64,000 nucleotides of DNA from Amblyornis subalaris (taxonomy: Eukaryota > Chordata > Aves > Passeriformes > Ptilonorhynchidae). Made by a program: the position numbers and the translations under genes. Of this stretch, positions 10,291-21,412 are shown in pieces; the first letter of the stretch is position 1, and the number at the start of each line of letters is the position of its first letter. The DNA lies in the NCBI GenBank assembly GCA_018881555.1, contig JACAXG010000002.1, positions 25,693,786 through 25,757,785 of the forward strand, given 5' to 3'. The notes below the pieces were generated by a model. The model searched no databases and was not told the DNA's origin. It saw only the letters and a program-made list of their open reading frames with translations.

Positions 10291-13200
10291 TGGACATAGC
10301 AAGGAAACATCGATCGGATGGCAAACACCGTGCATTCCGTAAATGTTGGCACAACAGCCGGAAGCCTCAAAGCTGGCGCCGAGGAATCCCGACTGCAGAA
10401 GGTCAGCAGCGGACGCTCACCGTGCTTCGAGGCTGCCTCCAAAAATCTCAACTTTTTGTTGCTAGTTGCGTCAACTATGACATTAGAGATCACGTGGATA
10501 TGGGGAATATGGACATTGTTACCGACTCTTTACCAATAACCTCGTCCTAATCCATTTTAATACGTTTGCATCCTTTTTTTTAGGATGAAGACCTTGTTTG
10601 CTTTAGAGATATAAAACCTGGTGCCCCCCACCACTACCTGGTGGTGCCCGTGAAGCACATGGGAAACTGCAAAACACTGAAGACAGAGCACATACCTCTA
10701 GGTAGGGCTGTAAGTGTGTGCTTAACCTAAAGGAAAATAATTTTTCACAGGCTGAAAGAGGGTGTTGTCAAGTAAATTAAAACTTTGGACGCCATTTGTA
10801 AACATGGAAGTAGTCGATGTGAGTGTAGGTAGGGACCTGACGTTCCTGGGGATTTCTGTATGCTGTTCTAGAATGGCACAATTTTTTTTGTGCAGTTCTG
10901 GAAAAACATTGCATTAGTGCCTGAAATCTCTTCTGTTTGCACGGAGTGTAGATGCTTCTGCACTTCGTTGGAAACTGCAACTTTTGTTTTTAAAGCATTT
11001 ATGTGCTGCTTCATTCATTTTCTTAAGATGTATATGCAATTTTAAATTAAAAGTTTCAGAAGAATTTTATAAAGTGTATACTTTCAAAAAAGTGCTACAG
11101 TGTTTTTCAGGAAAAAATGGAATGACATAGAAAAGGGAAACAGTGTTTCAATTAACTTAAAAAATTTTTGAAAAAAAAATTTTCTAAAATGTTGAAGCTA
11201 TGGTTTATTGTTGCTAGGCTTGTTTTGGTTTTTTTTCCCCCTTAAGAAGACATTGTTCTGGAATTTGTTTCACAGGATATGCCTAGCTAAGTGTGTTGAG
11301 AAACAGAAGAAACTGCAGCCATGAAGAGATTCCACCTTAGGGAAATTTACACGTGATGCAAGAAACGAGTTATAGGTGCATTTTGCAAATCTTGCATCAC
11401 TGTATTTCTCGTCTAAACATAGGGTAGTTTTCTCCAGAAAAAATGTCTCTATGTGTTTGGCTTCAAGAAGATTTCTTTGACTTGTGCCTTGAGTGTTTTT
11501 GTATTGGGGTTGCTGCATTTTTCAGTGATAATGAAACTTTGTCCTAGCAATAAGTAAGACTGACAATTTAATTTAAATTTATGTACCATCTCTAAAATCT
11601 ACATCAGACTTTGCAGGACCTGGAGATGAAAGTCCTGTCGCTGTGTAGAGATACGACACTGGAATTAGTGTAAAGGTCGTCATTCTGACCAATCAGTACT
11701 TGTTTTTTTTTTAATAAGGGTGTGGTGATAGCATGGCTTTGGCCAAAGTTCTTAGAATAATGTCACACTGAAAAGCGTTGCAGGTGTGGAAGTTAGTGTC
11801 AGGGGCAATTTTCGAGTAAATCATTGCACACATTCTCCTGATTGTCTGTTTTTGATTAGGAGTAGTTACAGTGTTTATATTTTGAAAAACCCATGTCTGT
11901 GATCTCAATGTAATCAGTCTGTTGAAGTTAATATTCTGAAGAATACCTTTTTTAAATGAAACAATATATTTTTTAAATGAAATTCTTTGTGCTTTAATAG
12001 TGAGGAGAATGATGGAAGTTGGAAAAGCTGTTCTCCAGAAAAACAATTTTAGTGACTTAAATGATGTAAGGTATGTAATGGAGACCTTCTGTCTATTGAG
12101 TGTGTTTTTGTTTTTTTTTTTCACAATGTTACTTTAGGGGTGGTGGCATAACCTGCAATATGATTCACTGGAGAAATTTGGTCTACATTCACTTATTGCA
12201 TGACTTCTCAAGTAGAATCTGCTGGCATTGAATAGAAACTTTTTTTCTGATAAAGTGCTGGCGCAAATTGCGTTCCAGGTCTGAGATTCTTTCTTGACCT
12301 CATCTTGCAATAGGGATGCCACTTCAAACAACTTACCTAAAAGGGTGCTCTTTCATTATATGCTGAAAGTATGCTCTAAATCCTAGATAGCAGAAGAGAG
12401 GTAAACTTCTCCTGTTGAAGCAGAGCACTACATTGTATTTCAGTCATACCAGCATTCACTGGATTTCAGTGCTGGACACTTCAGTTTAAGGCCTTTGATA
12501 ACTGAAATAAACTACCGTAATTTAAACAGCATAGAGAAATAGGGAGCTGGGCCTTCATGATTAAATTGATAGTTGGCTTTCCAGCTGAAAACTAAATAGG
12601 ATACATTTAAGATACTTTTTCTTTTAACTATTTTTTAAAAAAATGTGTCTTAAATACAGAGATGTGAAGGAGGAGGTTAATGGGCTTTTGAAAAGCTTTT
12701 TTTGTGATACAATGAAAGGGCATATTTTTGCTTTTATGCACAAGGAAAATGTGATGAGTTGTTAATTCTCTTGATCATGTTAAATAACCTGCAATGTTCC
12801 TCTTCTTCCTGAACTTACATCACCAGTATCTTGTACTTTTCCTTTTCTAAAGAATGGGTTTTCACTGGCCTCCATTCTGCTCGATAGCCCACTTGCATCT
12901 TCACGTCCTGGCCCCGGCCAGTCAGCTGGGATTCTTATCCAGGATCTACTACAGAATCAATTCCTACTGGTTTATCACGGTAAGAGTAATGCAGATGAGC
13001 TTTGCAGAAGGTTTTCAATTATGAGCTGAAAATGTGAACCTTTTAACTGTGTCCAAAAATTATTTGACCAATGATTTTTGTTGTTACTTTAATTCTCAAT
13101 TATGTATATTTTGCATTAGCTGTCTGAGAAAAAATAATGGTAAAAACCTTAATGTTTATGCTTATTAAGGGGAACAGAGTGCTAATAACTAGCAGCAAAC

Positions 13201-14799
13201 AGTACAGTAGTTCTGGATCTTGCCTGAAGCTCAGGTTCTGTGATGTGCTTCTGTGGACACTTTGTAAATATTTGGGTTTTAATTTAAAAGGGTGCATACA
13301 AATCTGATGGACTGTTTAGCACATACTCTGGTTAATCCAGTATAGGTGAAAACATATCCACCTAATGATTGCATTTGTTACTTCATGTGTTTTTTCTCAT
13401 TTTGTCATCTTTAGACGAAACCAAGTGTCTGCTTTACAAAAACATTATTTGTTCTGATTTATGCCAGTGGAGATAAGCAATGAGACTGAACTGACACTGA
13501 CTAAAGCACTTCTAAAATCTCTCTCTTGAGATCTAAACCTCACTCTCACTGCTTTGATACAGCAAAGCACCTCTCCTTGCTATGTAGCTGCAGCATCCTG
13601 CACATCCCCAAATCAAAGTTGCTGGAAAAGGTCTGTCTCATCTAAAGAATATAGACGGCTTATTACTTAAAGAGAAGAAACATGGCTTTTTCACAGTGGG
13701 ACCTCTGAAGATCACACCTAGCTCAAAAAAAGCAGATGCATCTGCTGTGTTACTGAGCATCTTACAAATATTTGGCCTTCAAATAAGTATAGCTGTGCAA
13801 TTTCACTGCTTAGATTTATCTTTGATATCAAAATTATGTTGGATATCAAAATTATCTGGGATAATTTTCAATTGCTCTATGCTTTATGTAGCTTATTTGC
13901 AAATAAACTGCAGTAACTACTGAGGTCCTGTTGAGTTGTTCTACCCTAAGTAGCTGATTGCATTTTTACTGTCTGTATTTAAAATATGCCAGACTTAAGC
14001 TTTTCACCTTTTGATGTAATTACTTTGGAGGTCTTAATAAAACCTCAAGCACTAGCTCAAATTAAAAGATTAATTAGTGGGACTGGCGAAAAAAGCGAAG
14101 GCTGACAGTAAACCGCTGTGTTTCAGAAGTGCCTGTGTTTGCCTCCACATGTCCAATCTGGCTGCTTGTTGGCAGACGTCCTCCTGCCCTGAGCCTTCCT
14201 GAGGGCTCTGTGAGCTGGTGCTGTTACCTGTACAAAATACAGCTGTCCCAGTTCTGCCCATGATGCATAAATAGCCATATGATGACAAAAGTATGTATGA
14301 GCACAGTGATGTAACCAAAGGATGAGGTAATAGCTCGTGACGTGAGCCGCACACATGAATGCCCCCCATCCCTCTGTGGCTGGTGGTGCAGTTGGCTGGG
14401 TGATGAGAGGTCACAACACACTTGTTCTGGAGTGGCATCTCACCACTTCGTTGTTCTCTGCTGCCTTCTGCGGTCTCTAAACCCACAGTACTATAATAGA
14501 TCTGCTGTTTATTTGCTCAGACTTCCTCTGACTTCCACAAATCATGTTTCCTCTTCTGATCACCTTGTCAGTATTTGGTGGAAACTGTGAGACTGCTGTT
14601 GAAAGCAGTTGTTGTATTCTGCTTCTTGTGTGCACTTTTTCTGTGAAAGTGAGAAGCAAATACTCTGTTAGTGTCACTATTTTTAAAATGGAATTTTCAG
14701 TGAACTGGAGGCCCACGGTGTACTTAATGCATTGCTTTCTCTCTTTCATAGGCTGAACAACTGATCGAGAGACTTCAAACTGAAAGTGCTGCCAGCTGA
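10045..14799 (+). CDS. HINT3: HINT3, histidine triad nucleotide-binding protein 3
   Basis: Five exons, 10045-10191, 10584-10701, 12001-12070, 12853-12979 and 14752-14799 (TGA 14797), join in frame to give 169 aa. The human protein is 182 aa, and the difference lies mostly in the variable N-terminus. Visible motifs: [17 protein letters not shown] (exon 1), [20 protein letters not shown] (exon 2), the NNF.DL.DVR.GFH.PPFCS segment, and the HIT motif HLHLHVL with histidines at residues 125, 127 and 129. RINSYWFIT follows near the C-terminus. Known: HIT proteins of this branch hydrolyse adenosine phosphoramidates and acyl-adenylates using the last-histidine nucleophile, and all three histidines are present. 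The start is chosen at GCCATGG (10045), but the frame stays open upstream to another ATG at 9886. It lies downstream of NCOA7 in the same orientation. Confidence 0.95.
10702..12000 (+). other. HINT3: HINT3 intron 2
   Basis: Donor GTAGGG at 10702 and acceptor GCTTTAATAG ending at 12000. AT-rich, with no feature recognised inside. HINT3 intron 4 (12980-14751) is likewise empty except for a short direct repeat (14-base unit GATATCAAAATTAT, at about 13824 and 13842). Confidence 0.6.
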
Positions 14800-16440
14800 A
14801 AGCTCGTGTCGTTAGCCAGTTTGGTCTTGAGCTCTGATTTAAGGTTGCACAGTTTGATGTTGCCAATAATATCCCAGGATAAAAAAAGCTTTAGTTCCTT
14901 ATGAGGAAATACACACGGAATTTGTAGCTGCCAGTCTAATTCTTTCATTTGGATACTTCAGTCTGTATACTTCCCTGGCAACAGCATGATGTATTGTAGT
15001 TATAATTTTATATTTGTGTATATGCATACATAATACACATACACATGCACAGAGGCAGAGAACTTTTCCTAATAAAAGGCAAAGTATAGCAGCAGAATGT
15101 ATTGCAACCCAGGCAACAGGTTATAACTAACATTATGCATATGGTAGCAAAGGGAGTATTTATGGCAGAATCAAGCTTTCATTTTCAAGATGCATTGTCT
15201 GGGATTGCAGGTAACATTTCAAACATTTGTTTCCATCTGCATTTGTATGATACGTTACTGATGCCTAGTGATTAGTAGGTACATTGCTGAAAGTACAGTA
15301 CTGACTTTCTGGTGCTAAACCACTTCAATGTTACCTGCCATGTTTGCATCACAGTGACACAGTAAAAGTCAATATGTGCCCAAGATGTGATAATGCTGTA
15401 TAACATATAGTTTATGTGTAAATGGACTTAAGGATTTTTTTTTTCCCTCTTATGTGCACAATATTTGAAATCAGTTACTGTATGTTTAAAAAAAATGTGA
15501 AAAGTTAAGAAGAATGGATTTCTCTGGTGGCAGTAGATAGAAAAGTCCAGATTTTCTCATACTATTTTCACTGGAAGTCCCTTGGAGATTACTAATGCCT
15601 TGGCTGAATTTGGATTCTAAATGAAGTCATAAGAGAAGCAGGTCTTTAGTGCAGTGTGCGTGTGGCAGACTTACATAAGAGCAATGTGATTTGACTTTGG
15701 GATAGCAGAGACAGCCCAAAATTGGAGCATGTCGAGTTGCTTAAGGAACCTGCTGAACATTTGCCTTTGCTGCATGACTCTGATCGGGAATGCTAGCACT
15801 TGTTTTTCAATACCATAATAAGGCAGACTGTTTGGAAAGTTAGAACTCCAGAATACATGGAGTGGATTTTCTTTGTTCACAGAGCATTTCTCTTGCTGCC
15901 AAACTAACCAAGTGCCCTTGCCTGATGCATTTAGATGCAACTGAGGTGATGATGTCTGTTGCAGGCTTCCCTGAACATAATATTCTGTGTTTTCCATGGG
16001 TCCAGCACCTATTGCCTTAGTGTTATGATGTGCTGTAATATTCTTATAGTACTTCAGAGAGTCTGCAGCATTCTTAAGAACAGCATTTTCTACCTGGGAA
16101 GAGTTTACATCTCTCTAAGATCTTCCTAATATTGGTGGGCACTCACATGTCATTTGCAGCCCTTAATGGTTTTAATTTGTAACATTTGGTAGGAAAAGTG
16201 TGACTAAAAGCCACCAAACTTTAACTGTGCAATAGATGAGGAGGTTTGAGCTGGCTCCTAGCTTTGTGAAATACCTGAACATTACGAACTTTCAAGAGTT
16301 AATACTGTGTATGTGTTCTGGTTTGCAATTAATTTATGTAACTGTACTTTACTGTGACATGTAATGTAATATTTAAAATACCAACATGAACTATTGTCAA
16401 AAAGGATGAATAAGCAGAATAAATGCTAATCTTGGAATGA
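14800..16440 (+). other. HINT3: HINT3 3' untranslated region and candidate polyadenylation signals
   Basis: AT-rich sequence after the stop codon. AATAAA occurs at 15071-15076 and at 16418-16423, the latter just before the LTR-like repeat. A (TA/CA)-rich patch lies at about 15010-15050. The 3' end is uncertain. Confidence 0.45.
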
Positions 16441-16454
16441 TTTTCCATTGCAAT

Positions 16455-16920
16455 GGAATAGTTGACTGTGGGGCTTGACCCTAGATAGCCCTTTGCTCAC
16501 TCTTCACCCTTGACCCCAGTGGGATGAGAGAATAGAAAGACCTAAACGAGAAAACTCATGGGTTGAGATAAAACCAATTTATTATGTGAAGGAAAGAGGA
16601 AGACAAAAGCCAAGGTATGGGATGCAAATGTAATCACTCATGACCTCCCACAGGCAGGCCAGTAGCAATCACCCCCACTCCCCCAAAAAAAGCCATCTCA
16701 GCTTTTATTGCTGAGCAGACATTATATGGCATGGAATACCCCTGCAGGCCAGTCTGTGTCAGGTGTGCAGGTTATGCCCTCTCCAAGCTTTTTGCCCACT
16801 GTGCACGCACTGCTTAGCAATCACCAGAACTGTTAACAACACTGTTCCAGTCACACCCAAAACCTGGGATGCTCTGAAGGAAATTACCTCCATCCCAGCC
16901 AGACTCAGTACGTTGCCAAA
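16455..16920 (-). mobile_element. Avian ERV-type solo LTR (probable minus orientation)
   Basis: Matches from memory a widespread bird retroviral LTR family. Recognisable segments include GCTCACTCTTCACCC, CAGTGGGATGAGAGAAT, AAACTCATGGGTTGAGATAA, ATGGCATGGAATACCCC, GGCCAGTCTGTGTCAG and CACTGCTTAGCAATCACCAG, and the last recognisable part is near ATCCCAGCCAGACTCAGTAC. An AATAAA on the minus strand (TTTATT at 16578-16583) supports a minus orientation. No internal retroviral coding region flanks it. Boundaries are approximate and the exact family name is not assigned. Confidence 0.65.
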
Positions 16921-19900
16921 TGTACATGAAAACACAAAGGCCAACTTTTATGTCTTAACTTTTGAGAAGGGCCCCACTGTTGGTAATACTGGAAGGGAAA
17001 AATCTGGGTATAATGCAGCTTCCAGAATTTTGCTGATGAGCTAGATGGGGGAATTCCCGTGTTCCCTGACAGCAATAGACAGGCCTCAAAACAGCTGAAA
17101 CAACAAAGCATTAAACAGAGGCACACTAATTACTGAGGGGAATGCGCAGCTTCTCGTTAGTGTTTTTCAGCACAGAACCGTGGTCTGTTTTCCTTCTGCA
17201 TTGACAAGCATTCTTGGACTCTGCAAATAATTTTTTTAATTAGGTGAAGAAATATTTTCTGAAAAGCCTATCCTAATATGTTTCTGAACTGATGGCTAGC
17301 CCCTGGAAGAGGCAGTGGGCAGATCCCAATAACTATGTCACTGTCTTCTACAGAAGCTTTAAGTAGTTTTAAAACTTCAAAAATCATTTGTAGAGCTTTC
17401 CAAGGAGCAAAGATCAATAAGGAGAATGAACTCAGAAGTTCTTAATCTCCAAGAGCCTGGAGAAGCAAAGGAAAGTTGTTTAGCCACTGCTGCTGGCCCT
17501 ATTCTTTGATCCAGTATTACCAGTCCTGAGAAAAGCTGCTTTTTTGACCTCATGTTTAGGAATGACAAAGCTTTATTTGTACTGTTTTGCTCAATTGTTT
17601 TACATAAACTCCCAACCTAATGCGAACCCAGAGGATAATGCTTTTATGCTGAAGTACTAAATGCTCCCTCTGAAAGGATGAAACAGATACACAACGCTGT
17701 AAAATGAAAAATGAAATTGTGCTTAAATTGGTAATAGCTCCTCAAACTATTCCGAAGTCTTTTTAAGTGTGAGTTGTAAATAAAAGCAGAAAAATGGGAG
17801 CAAACTAGTGAAAATTGTATTCGAAATCTGACAAACTTACAATAAAATGCATGAAAACTTTCTCATTTCAAACTAATGTGCAACATTTATTGAAATGGTG
17901 AAAGTGCCTTCAGTGTTTGACAAGACAAACCACAGATAATTCTTACATGATGTACAGTCCAAAACAGATGCAGAGTTTAGAGGCTTCAGGTGGAAGGAGA
18001 GGAAAGACCATTGAGGGAATCTGTCACAAAGTGAAGTTTAGGAGAGATTTACAGAGATGAAAGATACTTAGTAGGGCCAGAACACCTTTTAGAAGATTGG
18101 AGTTTACTTGCTACTCCAAGTAATCTGTAATATTAAAACCCCTCACATGCTACAATTGTTGCAAAAATAATTTAATAAAATCTGTTCCATTTACTATAAT
18201 GGGGGCCTGCTGAAAAAAAAAGAAGTTGCATGTTGAAAAGTTTAAATTCCTGTTTCAATAAGCATAATTTTGTAAAACTTGTAGCTAAACTGAGTCATGT
18301 GCAGTAGACATGATGCATTCATGACTATACAGGCTTCAGGAGTAATTTTTTATTCTGGAGTGTACCACTGGGCAAGCTGACCAATTCTATTATCTATCTT
18401 TTAATCTTTTTTTTTTTTAAATACTGGCTATTACTGGAAGCATGAGACTGGATTTGTCCACCTGTGTGCTGAGCCAGTTTGGCAGCTCGGTGTTTATAAT
18501 CATTGCATGGGCACACAGAAAGATTCCAGTCACTCTTTGGAGAATGCTCATCTAAAGCTGGCAGGTAGGAAAAGTGGCCCTAGAATTGTTTAAAAAAACC
18601 CCACCCCTCTATAAACAATAGTTTTGTAATATAATAATCCTTGATTTTATTCAAAATATAACCATAGAGCAAGCTTTTTTTAATTGCTTACAAAGTAGGT
18701 AAGACCATGTCATTAAGGCCTTGCTCTGCTTCTGTTTTGATCAGAGGTGTGCTTAAAGCTCTTGCAAACGTACTCAAGTATCTACCACTAACTGCTCACA
18801 GGACAGTGAGAGCCTAGATTACTGACATTTAACTATCTGAGTTAACTATTTGAGTTAGTTTTTAATTAAAAACTAGTCAATTCACATGGGCTGGACTGGC
18901 ATCTTATGGTGCTCAGGCTACACACTGCCTCACGTGTGTGTCTTGCAATGAATTATTTGTACAATGTCTAGCAATGTATTCTTTTTCCTGATATTACCAT
19001 CCTGTTAGTCGGCTGGTGACACTTGAAGTGCCTGATGCTGCTTCCTGCAAGTTATGAACTAACACTACAGCAGAATCGAGTGGATTTCAGAATTGTTAGA
19101 ATTAAACAAAACTCATTCCACAGCTGCATTATAAAAAGCTCAATTTATTTTGAAATCCAAACGTATCTAAAGACTTTCTCTACCGGGAGCTGAAATACCC
19201 TGAGGTGTACTCATGTCATTTGGCAAGAAATGCTTTTCCAAAAAGAACAAAGCATTTAAAATGTGTTAAGATCACAAGCAACACATCTTGTTTTCAGCTG
19301 CAAGATGTAGATTTGTTTTGGAAGAAGGAGTGGGTTTGAAAACTAAGGGAGCACACACCAGCAGTGCCTGGTGCAGCACATATTCCCCATTTTACAATGT
19401 GGTAAATTTATGTGGTGATTAAAACCCGTTCTCTACCCGCATCTGACTCCCCTGTTCCTGACATACACATGTCAGCACATTGATTTCTTCCTTTTTTTTT
19501 TCTATTTTCATTGTCTTTTCACCAGAAAAAAAAGGAGGCAGAGTAATAATGAAATCCTCAGTCAAAAGACTTATTTTGATGCAAATCCCCAGTGGATGAA
19601 AATATCAAAACAAAACCCCATTCTTTTAGGCTTTTTGCAATAAAGGTTCTTTCATATAAATAGCATAAAATAACACATCACTTTTATAAAGTTTTTAATT
19701 TATATTAAATTTTAATATCCTTTTGATGCAAGAGAGTATCTTAAAAGCCCATCAAGTAGTGTAGTTAACACCACAGAAGGTTTTATTTGCACTAATAAAA
19801 AAGAAGAACTTTAGATGTATAATTATACAGCTTTATTGGTGGGAACTACTGTAAATACAGCTCCTGATTATTTTTAATAGCACTATTACAACTATTTTAT

Positions 19901-20950
19901 ATAGCCAATCCTTTATTTTTCTTTTGAACAGTTTGGAGAGCTCACAATTGTGCTCTGAAAGCAGGTAAATGAGGAATGGGACTGTGCCACTATACTTTCA
20001 TTTACGCATTTGGCACTACAGCATCTCTACCCTTCTCTTGTAAAAAACATTGCTACATTTCGGTGAAAGAAGAGCCTTTTTTTTCTCCTTATGAATGCAC
20101 AGTGCCCTATACAGAGTTTCTGCTGGCTTTCACGTCTTTACGTTGTGGCACCCTACTTTCTATGAAGGGGTATAGCTGAATTCACAAAAAAGGCTGCAGA
20201 GCTTTGTGGCCTTGTAGGGTATGACACAGCCTTAGAAGAACAGAACAGGTAAAAATGGTGTGAGATACAGAAGAAAAAGAATAAGAGACACAGAAGATTT
20301 GGAGAAGATATGATTTTAAGACTAGATTATTAAATACCAGGATTAGTACAGCTCTCCAAAATGCAGGCAAGATGCAACTAATTCAGGAACCATCAAATAT
20401 CCTTGCTGTGATATTTTTGTAAGTTTGGGAATTCCCATCTACTTCATGAAAACTTCCATTTATACAGTTAAACCATGTGAAATTGAACCTAAACTTTTGC
20501 TATATGCCAGGCTCTTTGTTTGAAGAAGTATATGAATTCCCACAAGAGTTTTCAATTCCACGTTTTACAAATCCCATTCTCCCATGCAGCAAGTATTTCA
20601 CAACCTGCAAGAATCAGTGTTGTAGGATAGCAAGTTAGTAATTTATACTTTCAGTAACCTAAAAGCAGTAAGCCAGCGGAGTTACTTGAAGAACTGTCAT
20701 ACACTTGGTAGTAGATGGTAATAACGACAATCCAATGTCAGCGTGGTGGATTAGCTCATTATTTGTCATTTCTGTCCAAATCTCTACCATTTTTACAAAA
20801 ATATGCTTTATCCTTCTGGCGCATTTCCCCTCCTGCTCGTGTCCCAGTAGATAGCTGAGTAGAAATTCTGTAATCAAAACCTTTCAAGATGGTATCTAGA
20901 TATGTTTTTCCAAATGGAACCAGCAGCAAAATTCATTCCATGACAAAGCC
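16921..20950. other. Gene-free AT-rich DNA between HINT3 and the ABRA-like gene
   Basis: No exon or strong repeat is recognised. A 13-base direct repeat (AACTATCTGAGTT / AACTATTTGAGTT, about 18831-18857) is minor. On the minus strand, AATAAA signals for the ABRA-like gene are possible at TTTATT positions 19912-19917, 19832-19837 and 19782-19787. This would imply a 3'UTR of about 1 kb, but it is not proven. Confidence 0.45.
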
Positions 20951-21412
20951 TTATTGTAGTAAAGTGATGACCACATCATCATCTTTTCCTTGCCAAAGCA
21001 TTTCACCTTCAAAATGAACCAGACCATGTTTTCTGGCTCTTAACAAGATTCCCACTACTTTATTGGAAATAGTCACATATGTTTCAAACAGCTGCCCGAA
21101 TGTTACACTCACGTGTCCATCTTCTCCCACCTCTCCAATTCTTCTGATGATCAAGCACAGCTCTTCTACTTCCTTACCCACGTGTGAATGAGCATCTTTC
21201 CCTCTCTGCTCTGTCCGAGACCCTTCAGGGGGTCTCCCATAGGTAGGATCTCCTCTGTGAGTATGCGCAGGTTTAGACGCAAGCCTGTCGTCACTGCTGA
21301 ACGGATTCTTCCTCTGATACTCAATGTGATCCTCTGCCCAGGTCTGCCAACTTTTCCTCAGGTCACCCACCGCACCGGTAGCTTTAGCACTTTGCCCTTT
21401 TTCTCCTTCCAT
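20951..21412 (-). CDS. ABRA/STARS-like protein with C-terminal costars domain
   Basis: A single open frame of 153 codons on the minus strand: ATG at 21412-21410 with a good context (A at -3, G at +4), TAA at 20953-20951, and an in-frame TAG 42 bases upstream of the ATG. Residues about 17-45 contain the ABRA-type segment DLRKSWQTWAEDHIEYQRKN followed by PFS, then GDPTYGRPPEGSRTEQRGK. The last 80 or so residues form a costars domain with VTFGQLFETYVTISNKVVG, ILLRARKHGLVHFEGEML, WQGKDD and VVITLL. Known: ABRA (STARS) binds actin and activates Rho/SRF signalling in muscle, and the costars domain is its actin-binding end. This copy lacks the roughly 230-residue N-terminal half of ABRA and has no intron in the coding part. 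Either it is a distinct short paralogue, or upstream coding exons were missed. No disabling change is seen. It runs opposite to HINT3 and TRMT11. Confidence 0.82.
   Translation of the reverse strand: MEGEKGQSAKATGAVGDLRKSWQTWAEDHIEYQRKNPFSSDDRLASKPAHTHRGDPTYGRPPEGSRTEQRGKDAHSHVGKEVEELCLIIRRIGEVGEDGHVSVTFGQLFETYVTISNKVVGILLRARKHGLVHFEGEMLWQGKDDDVVITLLQ

Noticed and set aside
9881..10354. Minus-strand frame of 157 codons over the HINT3 CpG island
   Set aside because: Same compositional effect. It is antisense to a clear HINT3 exon and the product is low-complexity.
19376..19400. TTCCCCATTTTACAATGTGG resembling the MIR core
   Set aside because: Only about 20 bases match and the flanks do not follow an MIR, so it is too short to call.
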